From positions 73,375,625 to 73,439,624 of the forward strand of contig NC_089742.1 in NCBI RefSeq assembly GCF_040412425.1: a stretch of DNA of 64,000 bases, given 5' to 3'. Origin of the DNA: Macrobrachium rosenbergii. Taxonomy: Eukaryota > Arthropoda > Malacostraca > Decapoda > Palaemonidae. Positions within the stretch are counted from its first letter, which is position 1. Each line of letters starts with the position of its first letter. Of this stretch, positions 23,625 to 37,556 are shown piece by piece. Both the position numbers and the translations under genes were made by a program. The notes below the pieces were generated by a model. It was not told the DNA's origin, did no database searches, and saw only the letters and a program-made list of their open reading frames with translations.

Positions 23625-23627
<3 letters not shown>

Positions 23628-23830
23628 TATATTATAAAATTCTTATACCTTAACAATAACTCACACTCAAAGGGAACTATAGTTATGTGCTTCTGCCCCG
23701 GCCAAGATTCGAACCTGGGTCTTTGGTTTAGAAACAGCGATAAACAGTCGATTTTGATCACTCGGTTATCAAGAGAGATATTTGATAAAAGTCATCGTGT
23801 ATAATTCGCCAATTGCCACACACTTACTAA
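23625..23830 (-). mobile_element. tRNA-like SINE family C, copy 3
   Basis: This is the best preserved head of the family. On the minus strand GATAACCGAGTGATCAA is the A box and GGTTCGAATC (complement of 23706-23715) is a perfect B box. The body has TTATTGTTAAGGTATAAG and then (AT)n. A Ser/Leu tRNA-like origin is likely from the A-box form. RNA polymerase III would read it from these internal boxes. Confidence 0.8.
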
Positions 23831-23869
23831 TTAGATACCACAGTGGAGATAAGATGATATTAGGTATCA

Positions 23870-24370
23870 TAGTGAAGATGAGATGATATTAACTGTAAGA
23901 ACAGAACCTGAGTTTGGCAGGAATATGTGCAGCTATCTCACTTTGGGTAAAAGTTATTCCCAAGACATAATGAATAGGATACTAAAATATATTTGTGGCA
24001 TACCTCGTGAATACACAAAAGTCAGGCATGTATAAGTGAGGAAAATTCATAGTTAGCCAAGCGTTACAATTGTACCAGTCGGCTATCATGGTGGGGATGT
24101 AATGTTGTCGATCCCAGGTACAGACACTGGAATGGGTAGGAAATATGTACAACAAAGTCAATCAAACTTTACATTTTTCTTGACTGCCGAGTGATCAAAG
24201 TCGACTGTTTATTGTTGTTTCAAAACTTAAGGCATCAGTTCGAACCGTTGCCAGATCTGAGGCATTTTTCAATCATAGATTCGTTTGGGAGTGTTATTCA
24301 CAAGGAACAGCAAATTCGACATTAAACGATATTTATAGCTTCATATTTGTGAATATATACATAGTTTTTA
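23870..24370 (+). mobile_element. tRNA-like SINE family C, copy 4, partial dimer
   Basis: The block TTATTCCCAAGACATAATGA at 23952 recurs as TTATTCACAAGGAACAGCAA at 24293. Between them is a head with CTGCCGAGTGATCAA (A box, 24184-24198) and AGTTCGAACC (B box, 24237-24246). It faces copy 3, so the two form an inverted pair, as copies 1 and 2 do at 5.1-6.7 kb. Confidence 0.75.
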
Positions 24371-24414
24371 TAGTTCATTATACGTGTTTGCACTCTGACG
24401 GCTTTTTACAAAAG

Positions 24415-24729
24415 CTAACCAATAAGATTTGTCACGGGAATATCCTTGTCAATGGTGGTGCCCCATTCACTTTCAAGAGACTTCACCCCTGATTTGATGC
24501 TATTCACCAGAGGGTGATCCTTTTCGCAGACATTTTCTAGCGTCTTTAGTAGCGCTGAAGGAATGAGGGGAAAACTATACAACATCTTACGAACTGACGT
24601 AAAGGACGGGCAAACGTGTTTATAATATACAGGAAAATTTAGTTATTTACTGAAATGTCGTCACACTCAGATGGGTATAAATTCAGTCTTTCTTGTCTGG
24701 CTTCTTTACTACCAACTGAAGGGGCCATC
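24415..24729 (-). pseudogene. Unidentified coding relic, about 105 codons with one frameshift
   Basis: From an ATG at 24729 the frame runs 29 codons (it includes KEARQERLNLYPSECDDI) to a stop near 24640. A shift of one frame continues for about 70 codons, with FTSVRKMLYSFPLIPSALL, then KTLENVCEKDHPLVNSIKS and WGTTIDKDIPVTNLIG, to a TAG at 24417-24415. The amino-acid mix is protein-like and not of simple-repeat origin. I do not recognise the family; it may be a transposon or an integrated-element gene fragment. Confidence 0.4.
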
Positions 24730-25740
<1,011 letters not shown>

Positions 25741-25758
25741 TATTGTATATATGAAAAT

Positions 25759-26015
25759 AAAAAGGCCCCTAAAAGCACTACTTACGCGTTGCAACCATAT
25801 ATTTCGAACACTTCTTCCGTGTCCCCTTACACTGATAAAATAAGGACATATGATGCGTGACACGAGTAAAAGGACTGTCACACCTGCATATGCCTTATAT
25901 ATACTCTTGTCACACATCATATGTCCATATTTCACCACTGCAAAGGGACACAGAAGGAGAAGCGTTCAAAATATATGGTTGCAACGCGCAAGTAGTGCTT
26001 TTAGGGGCCTTTTTT
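25759..26015. mobile_element. Foldback element between (AT)n tracts, arms about 110 bp
   Basis: The left arm begins AAAAAGGCCCCTAAAAGCAC and the right arm ends GTGCTTTTAGGGGCCTTTTT. Matching inner landmarks are ACATATGATG and CATCATATGT. The spacer is about 30 bp. There is no coding capacity. Long (AT)n tracts lie on both sides. Confidence 0.9.
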
Positions 26016-26055
26016 AGCTTCAAAGCATACTGCTGGATTACAGTAAAAGATATTC

Positions 26056-26057
<2 letters not shown>

Positions 26058-26129
<72 letters not shown>

Positions 26130-26206
26130 TTATATGTATATATTTATATATATGTACTGTATATATATTATATATATATATATAATATATACACAGATTA
26201 GTGTAC

Positions 26207-26291
<85 letters not shown>
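26058..26291. repeat. (AT)n microsatellites
   Basis: Pure runs at 26058-26126 and 26208-26291 are separated by mixed AT sequence with TGTACTG. Confidence 0.95.
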
Positions 26292-26295
<4 letters not shown>

Positions 26296-26296
<1 letters not shown>

Positions 26297-26372
26297 TTCT
26301 GCTCACATCGGGAACGAACCCGGTCTCCCGAGTAGCAGGCCATGACGATACCCATTGACCTACAAAGGTCGT
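26296..26372 (-). mobile_element. tRNA-like head of a further SINE (family D)
   Basis: On the minus strand TAGGTCAATGGGTATCG resembles an A box and GGGTTCGTTCCCG a B box, 35 bp apart. The acceptor ends do not pair, so this is not a tRNA gene. It abuts (AT)n at its 3' side. A partial second head (GACCGGGCTCGTTCTCG) lies on the plus strand at 26847-26863. Confidence 0.6.
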
Positions 26373-26449
26373 ACAAGAGGTCGGAACCTAAGTACTTCTG
26401 AACCTGAGGTTTTTCCCGGGAAGGGTCCGCCTAAGTTAAGTTATATATA

Positions 26450-26698
26450 TAGTTTTACCAGACCACTGAGCTGATTAACAGCTCTCTAGGGCTGGCCCGA
26501 AGGATTAGACTTATTTTACGTGGCTAAGAACCAATTGGTTACTTAGCAACGGGGCCTACAGCTTATTGTGGAATCCGAACCACATTATAGCGAGAAATGA
26601 ATTTCTATCACCAGAAATAAATTCCTTAACTCTTCATCAAAGGTCGTGGAATTGAGGTCGGCCCATCGAGTGACAGTCTGAAGCTCAACCGTTTCGGC
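26450..26698 (-). mobile_element. SINE family A, copy 3, with a different head
   Basis: The tail and body match family A as far as about 26640. The head region does not match the other copies: on the minus strand it reads GGCCGAAACGGTTGAGCTTC, then GGGCCGACCTCAATTCC as a degraded B box. This looks like a family A body carrying another tRNA-derived head. Confidence 0.78.
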
Positions 26699-26811
26699 CA
26701 ACAAAGGGGAAGGGTCCGCCTAACATACCAGCGAATTTTACTCAGCTTTTCGACCCATCACCAGGTCAGTTGTTACCATTTCATTGGAATTACCCCTTCA
26801 CAGTGTATATG

Positions 26812-26911
26812 ATGGAAATAATGAGCACATGAGACCGGGCTCGTTCTCGATGTGAGTCAGAAATTTATTTCTATGAAACACGTGCTTGTGCGTTCATTAT
26901 TTCCATATACA
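26812..26911. repeat. Small foldback containing a family D head fragment
   Basis: ATGGAAATAATGAGCAC at 26812 pairs with GTGCGTTCATTATTTCCAT near 26893-26911. The centre holds the partial tRNA-like head of family D. Confidence 0.6.
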
Positions 26912-28183
26912 GTATATACATAAAGTCTTCAGTTTTTCTCTTTAACAATTAGCGCATCACTTGCCGAACTAAGTTTGATATAAAATTTAAATTCACATTC
27001 TATAGAATAAACTTTGATGTTCGTGCAAACATGAAAGATGTAATCAAAGATAGTCATGGACTTTTTGTTCATGAGTGAGGCTGCCTATTGATGATGTGTG
27101 TGTGGATGAATAGCAGTTATTCAACTGAGTCTACAGTAGAATCATTCTTGTATAATCTTCAAATGTTGCAACGGCCTGAAGCACGGAAAAAGATTGACTT
27201 AGCAAATAACCTGTTAACCTGAATCCATTACAAGCATTCGAAAAGACCAGCTAGTGGTATGTCATGAGGTAGGCCACTATTATTTCACTCATATATGTGA
27301 GTCTCAGAAATTTATATAGTTATACATACACATATACATATATACATATAATATGTATATATGTATTTTGTCTACGGTATCGAATCTTTTTTTTTTGATT
27401 TATTTCATTATATTACTGCTTTTGGCAAGGATGCTTTTCTTAATTTTTTATTCAACTTTATTTTCGCATAGTAGTGGACATTATATTGCACACTGCGCTT
27501 GTACTTTTGGAACACTCCTCTCTTATAATATCGGCACCAAGCTACATTTCAAACATTACTTATTCCCCGTAAATTGTTATGATTCACGAAAGCCTTTCTG
27601 ATGGTATTTCCTTCTCCTTACTGTGCACATTAGGTAGAAGGCTGACCTTGAATCTTTATCGCATTCTGTTCATCCTCTCTTCTTCACTTTTTCCTCGCTT
27701 TCTTTAGTCGTCGTCGGTTCCCTTCTCATCTTTCTCTCTCTCTCTCTCTCTCTCCACCCCTAAAGATCTCCCGAACTGGCACAGAGCCATTCCAGCAATG
27801 CCACATTCCTGGCCCCCAGCCAAAAACCAGATTTGGGAGCCAACGACAATGTCAGCGAACAATCGATGGTACGACCGTGCCAGTCTTTCCTGTTGCAGCC
27901 GAACCCTCTCTTTTATTCGGGCTTTTTCACAGCTAACCAACTCAGTGGAGTATCAACAAACTGATAATTCTTGTAAACTTCCACATAAATCCTTGAAGGA
28001 TGTGTCATGAATCCATCTTCGACAAACCCGTATCATGTCTGTGAGATAGAGACAATCTTATTAAATCATGTTTAAGAAATGAGTGACAAAATTTGAAGTA
28101 GGAACATCAGTGACAAAAGAATACATTTCCCAGACGATCATCGTGTGACGAACAGAGAGAGGAAGTGGATTCCAAACCAAAGG

Positions 28184-28188
<5 letters not shown>
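26912..28188. other. No recognised gene; short (TC)n tract
   Basis: A (TC)n tract sits at 27731-27753. Frames at 27353-27601 and 27704-27940 show no motif. Confidence 0.4.

Positions 28189-28248
<60 letters not shown>
28189..28248. repeat. (GA)n microsatellite, 30 units
   Basis: This is a pure GA tract. The Ser-Leu frame on the opposite strand is its translation. Confidence 0.97.
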
Positions 28249-28252
<4 letters not shown>

Positions 28253-28640
28253 TGAACCGTGCAGTCTGAGGATTACCGATGTCCTCGAAGTGCAGGTAAA
28301 GGTGGCATGACTGGCGTTACCTTGTCGCCTAATGGGAGGAGGAGATATCACTGAACAGCGAGCGAAATAGCGTCTATTGCAAAGAGAGAAGGAAGCCTGC
28401 TGGCGGCGGGGAGAGAGGATCGAAAGGTGAGGTAGCGCTGGCATCATAGCAATAGATCAAACAAAGTCAAGCGAAGAAACAAAGTAATTACAACAGCCAT
28501 AATGACTGCAACACAAACGACTGATTACATCTGGTCAATATCACTGGGGCATTGCAATGGTCACTCTCTTACGAAAATGTGTGGACCAAAAATGAAATAA
28601 ATGTTTTTGGCATTTATGAATGTAAACACTTAGTAAATTG
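28249..28640. other. No recognised gene
   Basis: I see no motif, head or inverted repeat. Confidence 0.4.
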
Positions 28641-28777
28641 TTTGTATTCTGATATCAAGAAAAATTATAACTAACGTGATAAGACCTTTATTGTTTTATC
28701 TTTCATGGTGCTAGTATATAGTTTGTATTCTGATATCAAGAAAAATTATAACTAGCATGATAAGACCTTTATTTTTT
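28641..28777 (+). repeat. Two-copy tandem duplication, 81-bp period
   Basis: A stretch of about 56 bp beginning TTTGTATTCTGATATCAAG at 28641 recurs at 28722. The copies differ at only a few bases (CTAACGTGAT against CTAGCATGAT). Confidence 0.92.
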
Positions 28778-30359
28778 ACCTTTTCCAATAGCCAGCAATG
28801 ACTAACCATGTCTAGAGTCTGAAAGAGATCAGCTGGAAGATAGGCTACGTAGTACAAGACAACGACTTTAGGTCCATCACAATACTCTCCTCAGAAGATG
28901 CAGGGAAAGATGGCACAAACAGGGTATTTGAAACAATCGGCAAACATGTGATAACTATGCAGCACTATGAAACACTACTCACTACTGTTCCTTGCCAAGT
29001 AAGAGATTATAAAAATCCCCAGGAACGTTTTCTCTCATTTTTAACAAGGGGAAATATGGCAAAATTTGATTGCCAAGTTTAAAGCATGGTAGCGGTGGAA
29101 CAATCAACTGCAGAAGGGGGACAGAGCATTATCTCATTCCAAAAGACCATCTTTGAGTGAGTTCCTAACGTAATATACTGATATATGAGCTTAAAAGAGT
29201 ATATAACGTCTTACTTCTTCCAATATTTACCATACCTTGACTATGATTTCCTGTGCAGAGACGAACAATGCCTAGGCAAGGTGACAAGGTTATCATTCCC
29301 GACCAAATACAATGGAGACATTTAAGTTAATTGGCTAACAGGTTATGAGAGAGTCTGGCGAAGATAGAAAAAAAAATAAAACTATTGCATTGACATCATG
29401 ATGTTGTTTATATTTACTTTTAATCTTATTTTTTGATAAATTTACAACGTAGCTATCATTAGTAAACTAAATAATTTTATGCGACAGATGAAAAGTTCCC
29501 CGTTCCTTACACTCCATTCGCTGTATTATATTCAGTGGTAAAAAAGACATATTGGGAACTCAACATTAATTTTGCGAAGCTGCAAGAAGAATACTTAGCT
29601 TATGAGGGAGCGTTCCCGGCAAGAGCTATCCAAAAGCCTGGCTTCCAGAAATAGCTGTAATTACACCGCGGGAAATGAGCAACTTAGGCAATTTAGAAAG
29701 CAATTAGAGGGGTTCCAGTTTTAAAGGGGAAAATATCCCATCTTATATCTAAAAACTTCGTCTCCTTTCGAGGGGTATTCCTCTACGTTTGTCAGAAGAG
29801 ACTGAGCGGGTTTCGATTAAAGAGAGCACCGCTCCCTTTCAGTGGGTGCTGTACAATACTCATTCACACATATTTCAAAGGAACCGAGATGGGGAAGGAG
29901 CAAATCTACTTTATTACCGTAAAAAAAGTAATGGTGTCAATTGATTTTTCCTCCTAAACGGTGTGTGGGAGGCTAGTGGCCCTAAACACGAGGAATAAAA
30001 GCTTGGCAAATACGTTCCGAGACTTGAGTTGAACGAAAACCGCGGTCGAAGTAGGAGACTCATGAAACTATAATTATCAGCTGTGGCATAACCTCAAAAG
30101 CCCTTCACCAGATATTAAGCCGCAGGATTTACGCCAAAACCAACCCGGTATAAGTTTAAAGGTCGGCTAACACACACGATGCCCAGAATACACTTATTTG
30201 TTGTCGTTTTTGTTGTTGTTTACGATTAAACTGGCGTTATGCCAGCACGGGCTCTTGCTCATAGACCAGCCTGTAAGTCATTCGATGAAATGTGAGGTGT
30301 ATGAATATGAATGGTTTATTGCTGATGTATATGAAAGTGATAACGATGGATAACGAGTA
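28778..30359. other. About 1.6 kb without recognised features
   Basis: There is no clear gene. Near 29083-29130 a plus-strand stretch could be read as LKHGSGGT, faintly like a Tc1-type transposase, but nothing around it supports this. GCCAGCACGGGCTCTTGCTC at 30241 resembles text near 49595. Confidence 0.4.
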
Positions 30360-30775
30360 CAAAATGGGCCGAAGTTTCTTCATGGCAATCGAGTTTTCTG
30401 CACAGCCGCTACAGCGTATAATCAAGGCCATCGAAAATATTTCTATCTCACAGTGGTCTCCATATAATGCTGTATGAGCTGTGGCCCATGAAACTTTAAC
30501 CACAGCCTGGTGGTGGCCTATCCTATAGCGTTGCCAGAAGCACGATTATGGCTAAATTTAATCTTAAATAAAATAAAAACTACTGCATGGGGCTAGAGGG
30601 CTACAATTTGGTATGTTTGATGATTAGAGGGTGGATGGTAAACATACCGATTTGAAGCCCCCTAGCCTCAGTAGTTTTTAAGATCCGAGGGAGGACAGAA
30701 ACAGTGCGGAAAGAAAAAGGTGTGGACGGACAGACAAAGCCGGCACGATAGTTTTCTTTTCAGAAAACTAAAAAG
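30360..30775 (+). mobile_element. Hairpin-rich repeat family H, copy 2
   Basis: This is the longest copy. It retains an extra segment (30390-30470) seen also in copy 6, including an imperfect stem. The long hairpin (30583-30680) and terminal hairpin (30752-30773) are present, though the left arm has a TACTGCATGGGG insertion. Confidence 0.9.
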
Positions 30776-31239
30776 GAAATGAAATGATTAGAAGGCGAAA
30801 TTACAACCTCGTTAAACTTTAAAGTACCCACCAGTAGGAGAAAGAGAATGGCAGCCGCGAATCCTGGCAAGCCTGGGATAGCAAGTACGGGAAACTGAGA
30901 TCATTCACTGTAAGAGAATGGGCAGAATTTATTGTCGACCTCTGACCTGTTATCTTTTTCTTTGATTCTCAGGTCTGAAGGTCCCTGGTATGCTCTTCCA
31001 ACCACGTCATGAAATTAATTTGTATGCAATCTGTTTTTGTTATCATTTTTTAATATTTTTGCTATTATTCTCGGTATTAGTACTGTCACTGCCATTAAAA
31101 TAATTACTATTTTTACTGCTACCTCAGCAACTGTGTGGATATTGCCAATTACCATTTTTACCATTTTATCTCGTGTACCTAAGATTTTGTGCATCTACTG
31201 AAATGCCTCTACTTTGTACACTCCATGTAATGTGGAATA
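30776..31239. other. No recognised gene
   Basis: This is AT-rich sequence without features, leading into an (ATT)n tract. Confidence 0.4.

Positions 31240-31273
<34 letters not shown>
31240..31273. repeat. (ATT)n microsatellite
   Basis: About eleven ATT units are present. No SINE B or LINE tail is recognisable next to it. Confidence 0.95.
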
Positions 31274-31274
<1 letters not shown>

Positions 31275-31491
31275 AATCCAGATTGTAAATTAGTAATCGT
31301 GTGAAAATGGCGGAACAGCTGTCATGACAAGAAAATGATGAGTGGAAGAGAGCAATCTGTATACATTTCACCAGAATCGGAAAAAAATTCGATGCAAAGA
31401 TTCATTCTAAGGCTTATATCAGGCACTGCAGCAAATGGTTTCAGTGAAAACTATTCAAATGAAAAAACTATGCCAAACAAATATTTATAAT

Positions 31492-31493
<2 letters not shown>

Positions 31494-31584
<91 letters not shown>
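31494..31584. repeat. (AT)n microsatellite
   Basis: This pure tract abuts the left arm of the foldback at 31585. Confidence 0.97.
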
Positions 31585-31588
<4 letters not shown>

Positions 31589-31846
31589 TCCGTGGTCCGA
31601 GCCCACGAGACGACGAACTTTTTATTAACTAAAAATAATTCCCCTTCGGGTAACATATATGAAAGTATATTATTTCCGAGGTAGAGCGAATTGGATATTA
31701 AAGGACATTTGTATCTTAATGCTTATATATGAATCACGGTAATGTAATAAAATTCAATCATATAAATATATATATAATACATACAGAATATATTATATGT
31801 ATGTACAGTATATATATATTTTTTGCATATATACATATATAGCTGC

Positions 31847-31944
<98 letters not shown>

Positions 31945-32123
31945 GTATGATTGAGTTTTATCACATCACCGTGATTCATATAGAAGCATTAATATACAGA
32001 TGTCCTTTAATATCCAATTCGCTCTACCTCGGAAATAATATATTTTCATATATGTTACCCGAAGGGAAATTATTTTTAGTTAATAAAAAGTTCGTCGTCT
32101 CGTGGGCTCGGACCACGCAAGAC
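31585..32123. mobile_element. Palindromic pair of SINE C-type tails, arms about 190 bp, (AT)n centre
   Basis: The left arm starts GTCTTCCGTGGTCCGAGCCC and the right arm ends GGGCTCGGACCACGCAAGAC. Each arm carries GGTAACATATATGAAA and TTTCCGAGGTAGAGCGAATT, a diverged form of the family C tail block. The centre is a long (AT)n tract (31853-31939). The pair is therefore tail to tail across a microsatellite. Confidence 0.85.
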
Positions 32124-34099
<1,976 letters not shown>

Positions 34100-35010
34100 T
34101 TGCTTTCAGCTTTCCTCTTCTGTAAAAGATTCAACTTTTTTACTGGTCTCCTCTCTTCACCATCAGGAAACAACATAACATCTGAAAACGTTAGCTCTCT
34201 GTATTCCATTCACAGTTCCATTTCTTTCCAGCAAACACCTACATCTCCTGTAAAGGTTTTGAGTTATCTCATCGATTCTCCCAAAGACACTGAATAGATA
34301 TGAGCAAGTATGCAATCATCCTCGTGTCCATATAATCAAACCTAGACTATACCTGCAATATGAGAAATACTAATCCCACCCCTCAGCTACCTTTCCGCAC
34401 TATTGCACTTCTATCAGTGATTGATAAACTATCTATAGATCCACGTACACAAGACAGTTTTTCCTTTGCTCACTACGTTGTCATTCAATTCCTTTATCGG
34501 AAACAAAATCATATTCCCTCTTCTCGGTGTGAACCTGTAATGTTCTTATATTATCCAGAGATTTTGATTTCTTGACTTTCATTTCGCAACAAGATAATAG
34601 TCACCACCACGTTCATCCTTAAACTGCTGAACAAAGATAAACATTCCATAAGAAAAGTTCCACTACCACCCACTTCATACACACACTGAGCCACTCACCT
34701 CTGTTACTTCATTGTCCAATACTCCTGCAACTTTGCCTAGTCAGCACTTTCTGGACTTTATTCTTCAAATAATCAGGTTAAAATTTTCTCAGCTTTTTTC
34801 TCTCTTGTCCCATCTGGACATTTCTTACCCTTACTATGCTCGCCTTCAGATTTCTCCTTTTGCAAGCCGTTTTATGTTCTCTAAAATGGTCTGCAGTTTG
34901 TCTTTACAGCCACCAGTTGACACAGTATCATCTACTAACTCCAGATATACAAAAATATTTAATGATCAAGGGAACCACACTCCTATGTATGCATTCTTAA
35001 GCAAGCTTCA
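34100..35010 (-). pseudogene. Possible LINE RT relic
   Basis: On the minus strand, 34960-34869 reads LELVDDTVSTGGCKDKLQ and then ILENIKRLA. This resembles the catalytic [F/Y]xDD block and following helix of LINE RTs (ADDT...CKxKLQ...). Around it frames are too broken to follow. The wider limits are a guess. Confidence 0.4.
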
Positions 35011-35865
35011 CTTGGCAAAATAACACTGTGGTTATGCTTGTGAGTGTATGTGTTTATGTTTGTGTGTTGTGGTTGTGATCACTTATATCATCAATTATAC
35101 TTTTCACAAATATTACTGTCAGCAATACATTCTTGCTGGCATAAGTAAGACAGAAAAATAAAGGAATGATAGGGAAAGCAAGGTGTGGGTTTAGCATGTA
35201 AAAGGTAGTGTGGGTTAAATGTAAGTCTAGAAAATGTGTGAGAGATTAAACACTTTTGATAGGATAATGAGATAGAATAGTTTTTATTTAGCTCTTATTT
35301 CAGAAAAGTGGGGAACCCTTCCTGACCCCACACTGGAAAGTTAAACTCCCAAGCCTTGAAGTTAGCTTCCCCTTGCCTGGAGAATGAATCAGCCTGATGA
35401 ACTGTGGCATCAGAGTACACCATACCATGTTACTGAAGTGGACTCATGAAACCTACAATGAATTAAATTTGTGTAGAGTACAATAGTGGATGCTACACAA
35501 ATGAGACACAATTTGAGATTTATATTTTATGATTTCTGCCAGATGATTTGTGAACCTAAATTTCTTGGTGCCAAGTTTGAATTTGATGGGGTGAATTCCA
35601 GTCCTGGAGTCTGTTAAATTTGGAAATACTATTGCCAATGGCTGTTTGCCTTCACTCTGAAAAATAAATCTTCAGATACATATGCTCAAGAGCCAAATTG
35701 AATAGTGTGGGGAAGTTATTCGACTTGGGTCTATTGTGTAATAATGACGTTCGTGCAGACAAATATCCACACATGATCATTTCAGTATGATAACTGAATA
35801 ACCAGTTATCTTACTGGATAGTCATACTTTCAGATCTTGGACTATTTGGTACTCCCTCCCTCTGT
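35011..35865. other. No recognised gene
   Basis: I see no motif or repeat relation. A minus-strand 61-residue frame (35453-35638) has no known domain. Confidence 0.4.
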
Positions 35866-36097
35866 ATTATTATTTCAGCAGATGAAACCTATACACATGG
35901 AACAAGCACATAGGGGCCATTGACTTGAAATTCAAGCTTCCGAAGAATGTTGGTTTCATCCTCCCACAGCAGACCCCACACTGCAGCAGTAACTGATCAT
36001 GATACAGAGCCAGTGATTTTTCATCGCCCTGGGGGAGACGTGAACCCGCGACACCTGAGTGGCATGCCATGACACTAGCCACTATACCAGCAGACCA
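35866..36097 (-). mobile_element. SINE family B, copy 1, with (AAT)n tail
   Basis: On the minus strand the head (36097-36034) has TGGTATAGTGGCTAGTGTC (A box) and GCGGGTTCACGTCTC (B box), a Glu/Asp tRNA-like form. The body contains CAGTGTGGGGTCTGCTG and the 3' part GGCCCCTATGTGCTTGTTCC. A short (AAT)n tail lies at its left. The last 60 bp match the 3' end of the LINE at 13768-13832. Confidence 0.9.
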
Positions 36098-36202
36098 GCT
36101 GTAGCTAAAGAGCAAATTAAAGAGGAAACAAACTGCATTGCAAATCAGTAAAAAATATACTGAAATCTTATTGCGTGACTTAGTTTCCATGTCAGTGTAT
36201 AT

Positions 36203-36492
36203 GTTACAGTCAACATGCGTAATCAGTCATTACGCGTAATGACTGAAATTTCAGTCATCACGCATAATGAATGCACTTAGGGGACATCAGGAGCTAGTAC
36301 TAAACACGGCGAAACAGTGAGTCACCTACACTGTTTCGCCGGGTTTAGTACTAGTCCCTTGGGGGTCAAATGTATTTCGCCGTGTTTAGTACTAGCTCCT
36401 GGGGGGATCAAATGTCCCTAAGTGCATTACGCGTAATGACTGAAATTTCAGTCATTACGCGTAATGACTGATTACGCATGTTGACTGTAACA
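36203..36492. mobile_element. 290-bp palindromic DNA transposon (MITE)
   Basis: The left end GTTACAGTCAACATGCGTAA is mirrored exactly by TTACGCATGTTGACTGTAAC at the right. The inverted repeats run about 75 bp and themselves contain two perfect palindromes, TCATTACGCGTAATGA and TGACTGAAATTTCAGTCA. The motif CTAGTACTAAACACGGCGAAA (with small changes) appears three times in the centre, once forward and twice inverted. There is no coding sequence. It must be moved by a transposase from elsewhere. I cannot place the superfamily. Confidence 0.92.
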
Positions 36493-37556
36493 TATATATA
36501 CACACAGCAGTGTATGCATTTTGGGTTTTTTGGTGACCCTTCAATTCCTTTATAAATTTTTGGAAAACGTCCTGACAGAGGTTTATAGTACAAGGTCTCT
36601 GGATGCAAAATAAGTTTTACAGCATCAGGTTTGTGAATGGAGAAAGAAATCCATATACTTAATGTCATTTAATGAATTCGCATAAGATATGGTAGGGATG
36701 ACTATCAAAGATATGATAGTTATATAGATCTTTGCAATATGGCAGTACGTAAGAATATTAAAAAAAAAATTAACTTTATTTTTGTAGATTTTCACCGACA
36801 GTAGCAGCCTGGTCTTTGGGACCTAACCATGTCAATAAATAATTTCAGTGGGACACAATCATTCTGAATGAAGGAAGGTTATTGATATTCGAGAACTTTA
36901 ATGATGTTACTGCCTACGCTGCTTGGTTTTTCTGTCACTGTTATTTCGCCTTAAATGCAGAATAATGTAGGTTACCGGCTCCGTTGTGTCTGAGAGCTAC
37001 CAAAAGAGGCAGACAATAACCCGCGTAATGACCCGGCGGGAGACGACATAAGTCGTGGGAACAGCCAAGGGCGGCCCTTCCTTCCACCCCTTTCCCCTCC
37101 CCGCCACCTTCAGCGCCTCTGCTTCATCGAATTCTCCTTTCGGTTGCAGCCCTCTCCCAGCATACATTAAAAATAGGATGCTCTTGATAAAAATGTGCAA
37201 GAAGTCACGGAAATGATGAGAGAAGAAGACAAAGCTATAGAAGAAACTGGAAAACACCTTTCACAAATATTTTTTGAGGAAAGGGATGCTGGCGGTGGTG
37301 GCTCCAATTATCATAATTTCACAAATTGGGCCAGAAGGAGAGGGAAAGGAACCTTGAAATTAGGATGAGATTTGGGGGCGCCGAATGGGAATGTGCTTGA
37401 AAAAGGACAAATCTCAGCAGGAAAATGGCATCATTAGCTTGACGAGAGTATAATAGGGAAAGTGAGGAAAGAGCATGAAAGAAACACAACCTAATTTTTG
37501 TAAAAATAAGAATGGAGCACAGCAAGGCTTTGTTTTTTAACCATACGCCTCTCTCT
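36493..37556. other. No recognised gene; GC-rich patch
   Basis: The patch 37020-37160 is GC-rich and not repetitive (GGCGGCCCTTCCTTCCACCC). A minus-strand frame at 36408-36668 partly overlaps the transposon end and has no motif. A regulatory role for the patch is only a possibility. Confidence 0.35.

Noticed and set aside
26296..26372. A tRNA gene
   Set aside because: A- and B-box-like sequences are present, but the acceptor ends do not pair and the 3' side runs into (AT)n. A SINE head is more likely.
29030..29160. Tc1/mariner transposase relic (LKHGSGGT)
   Set aside because: Only eight residues fit, with no catalytic motif or terminal inverted repeats nearby.
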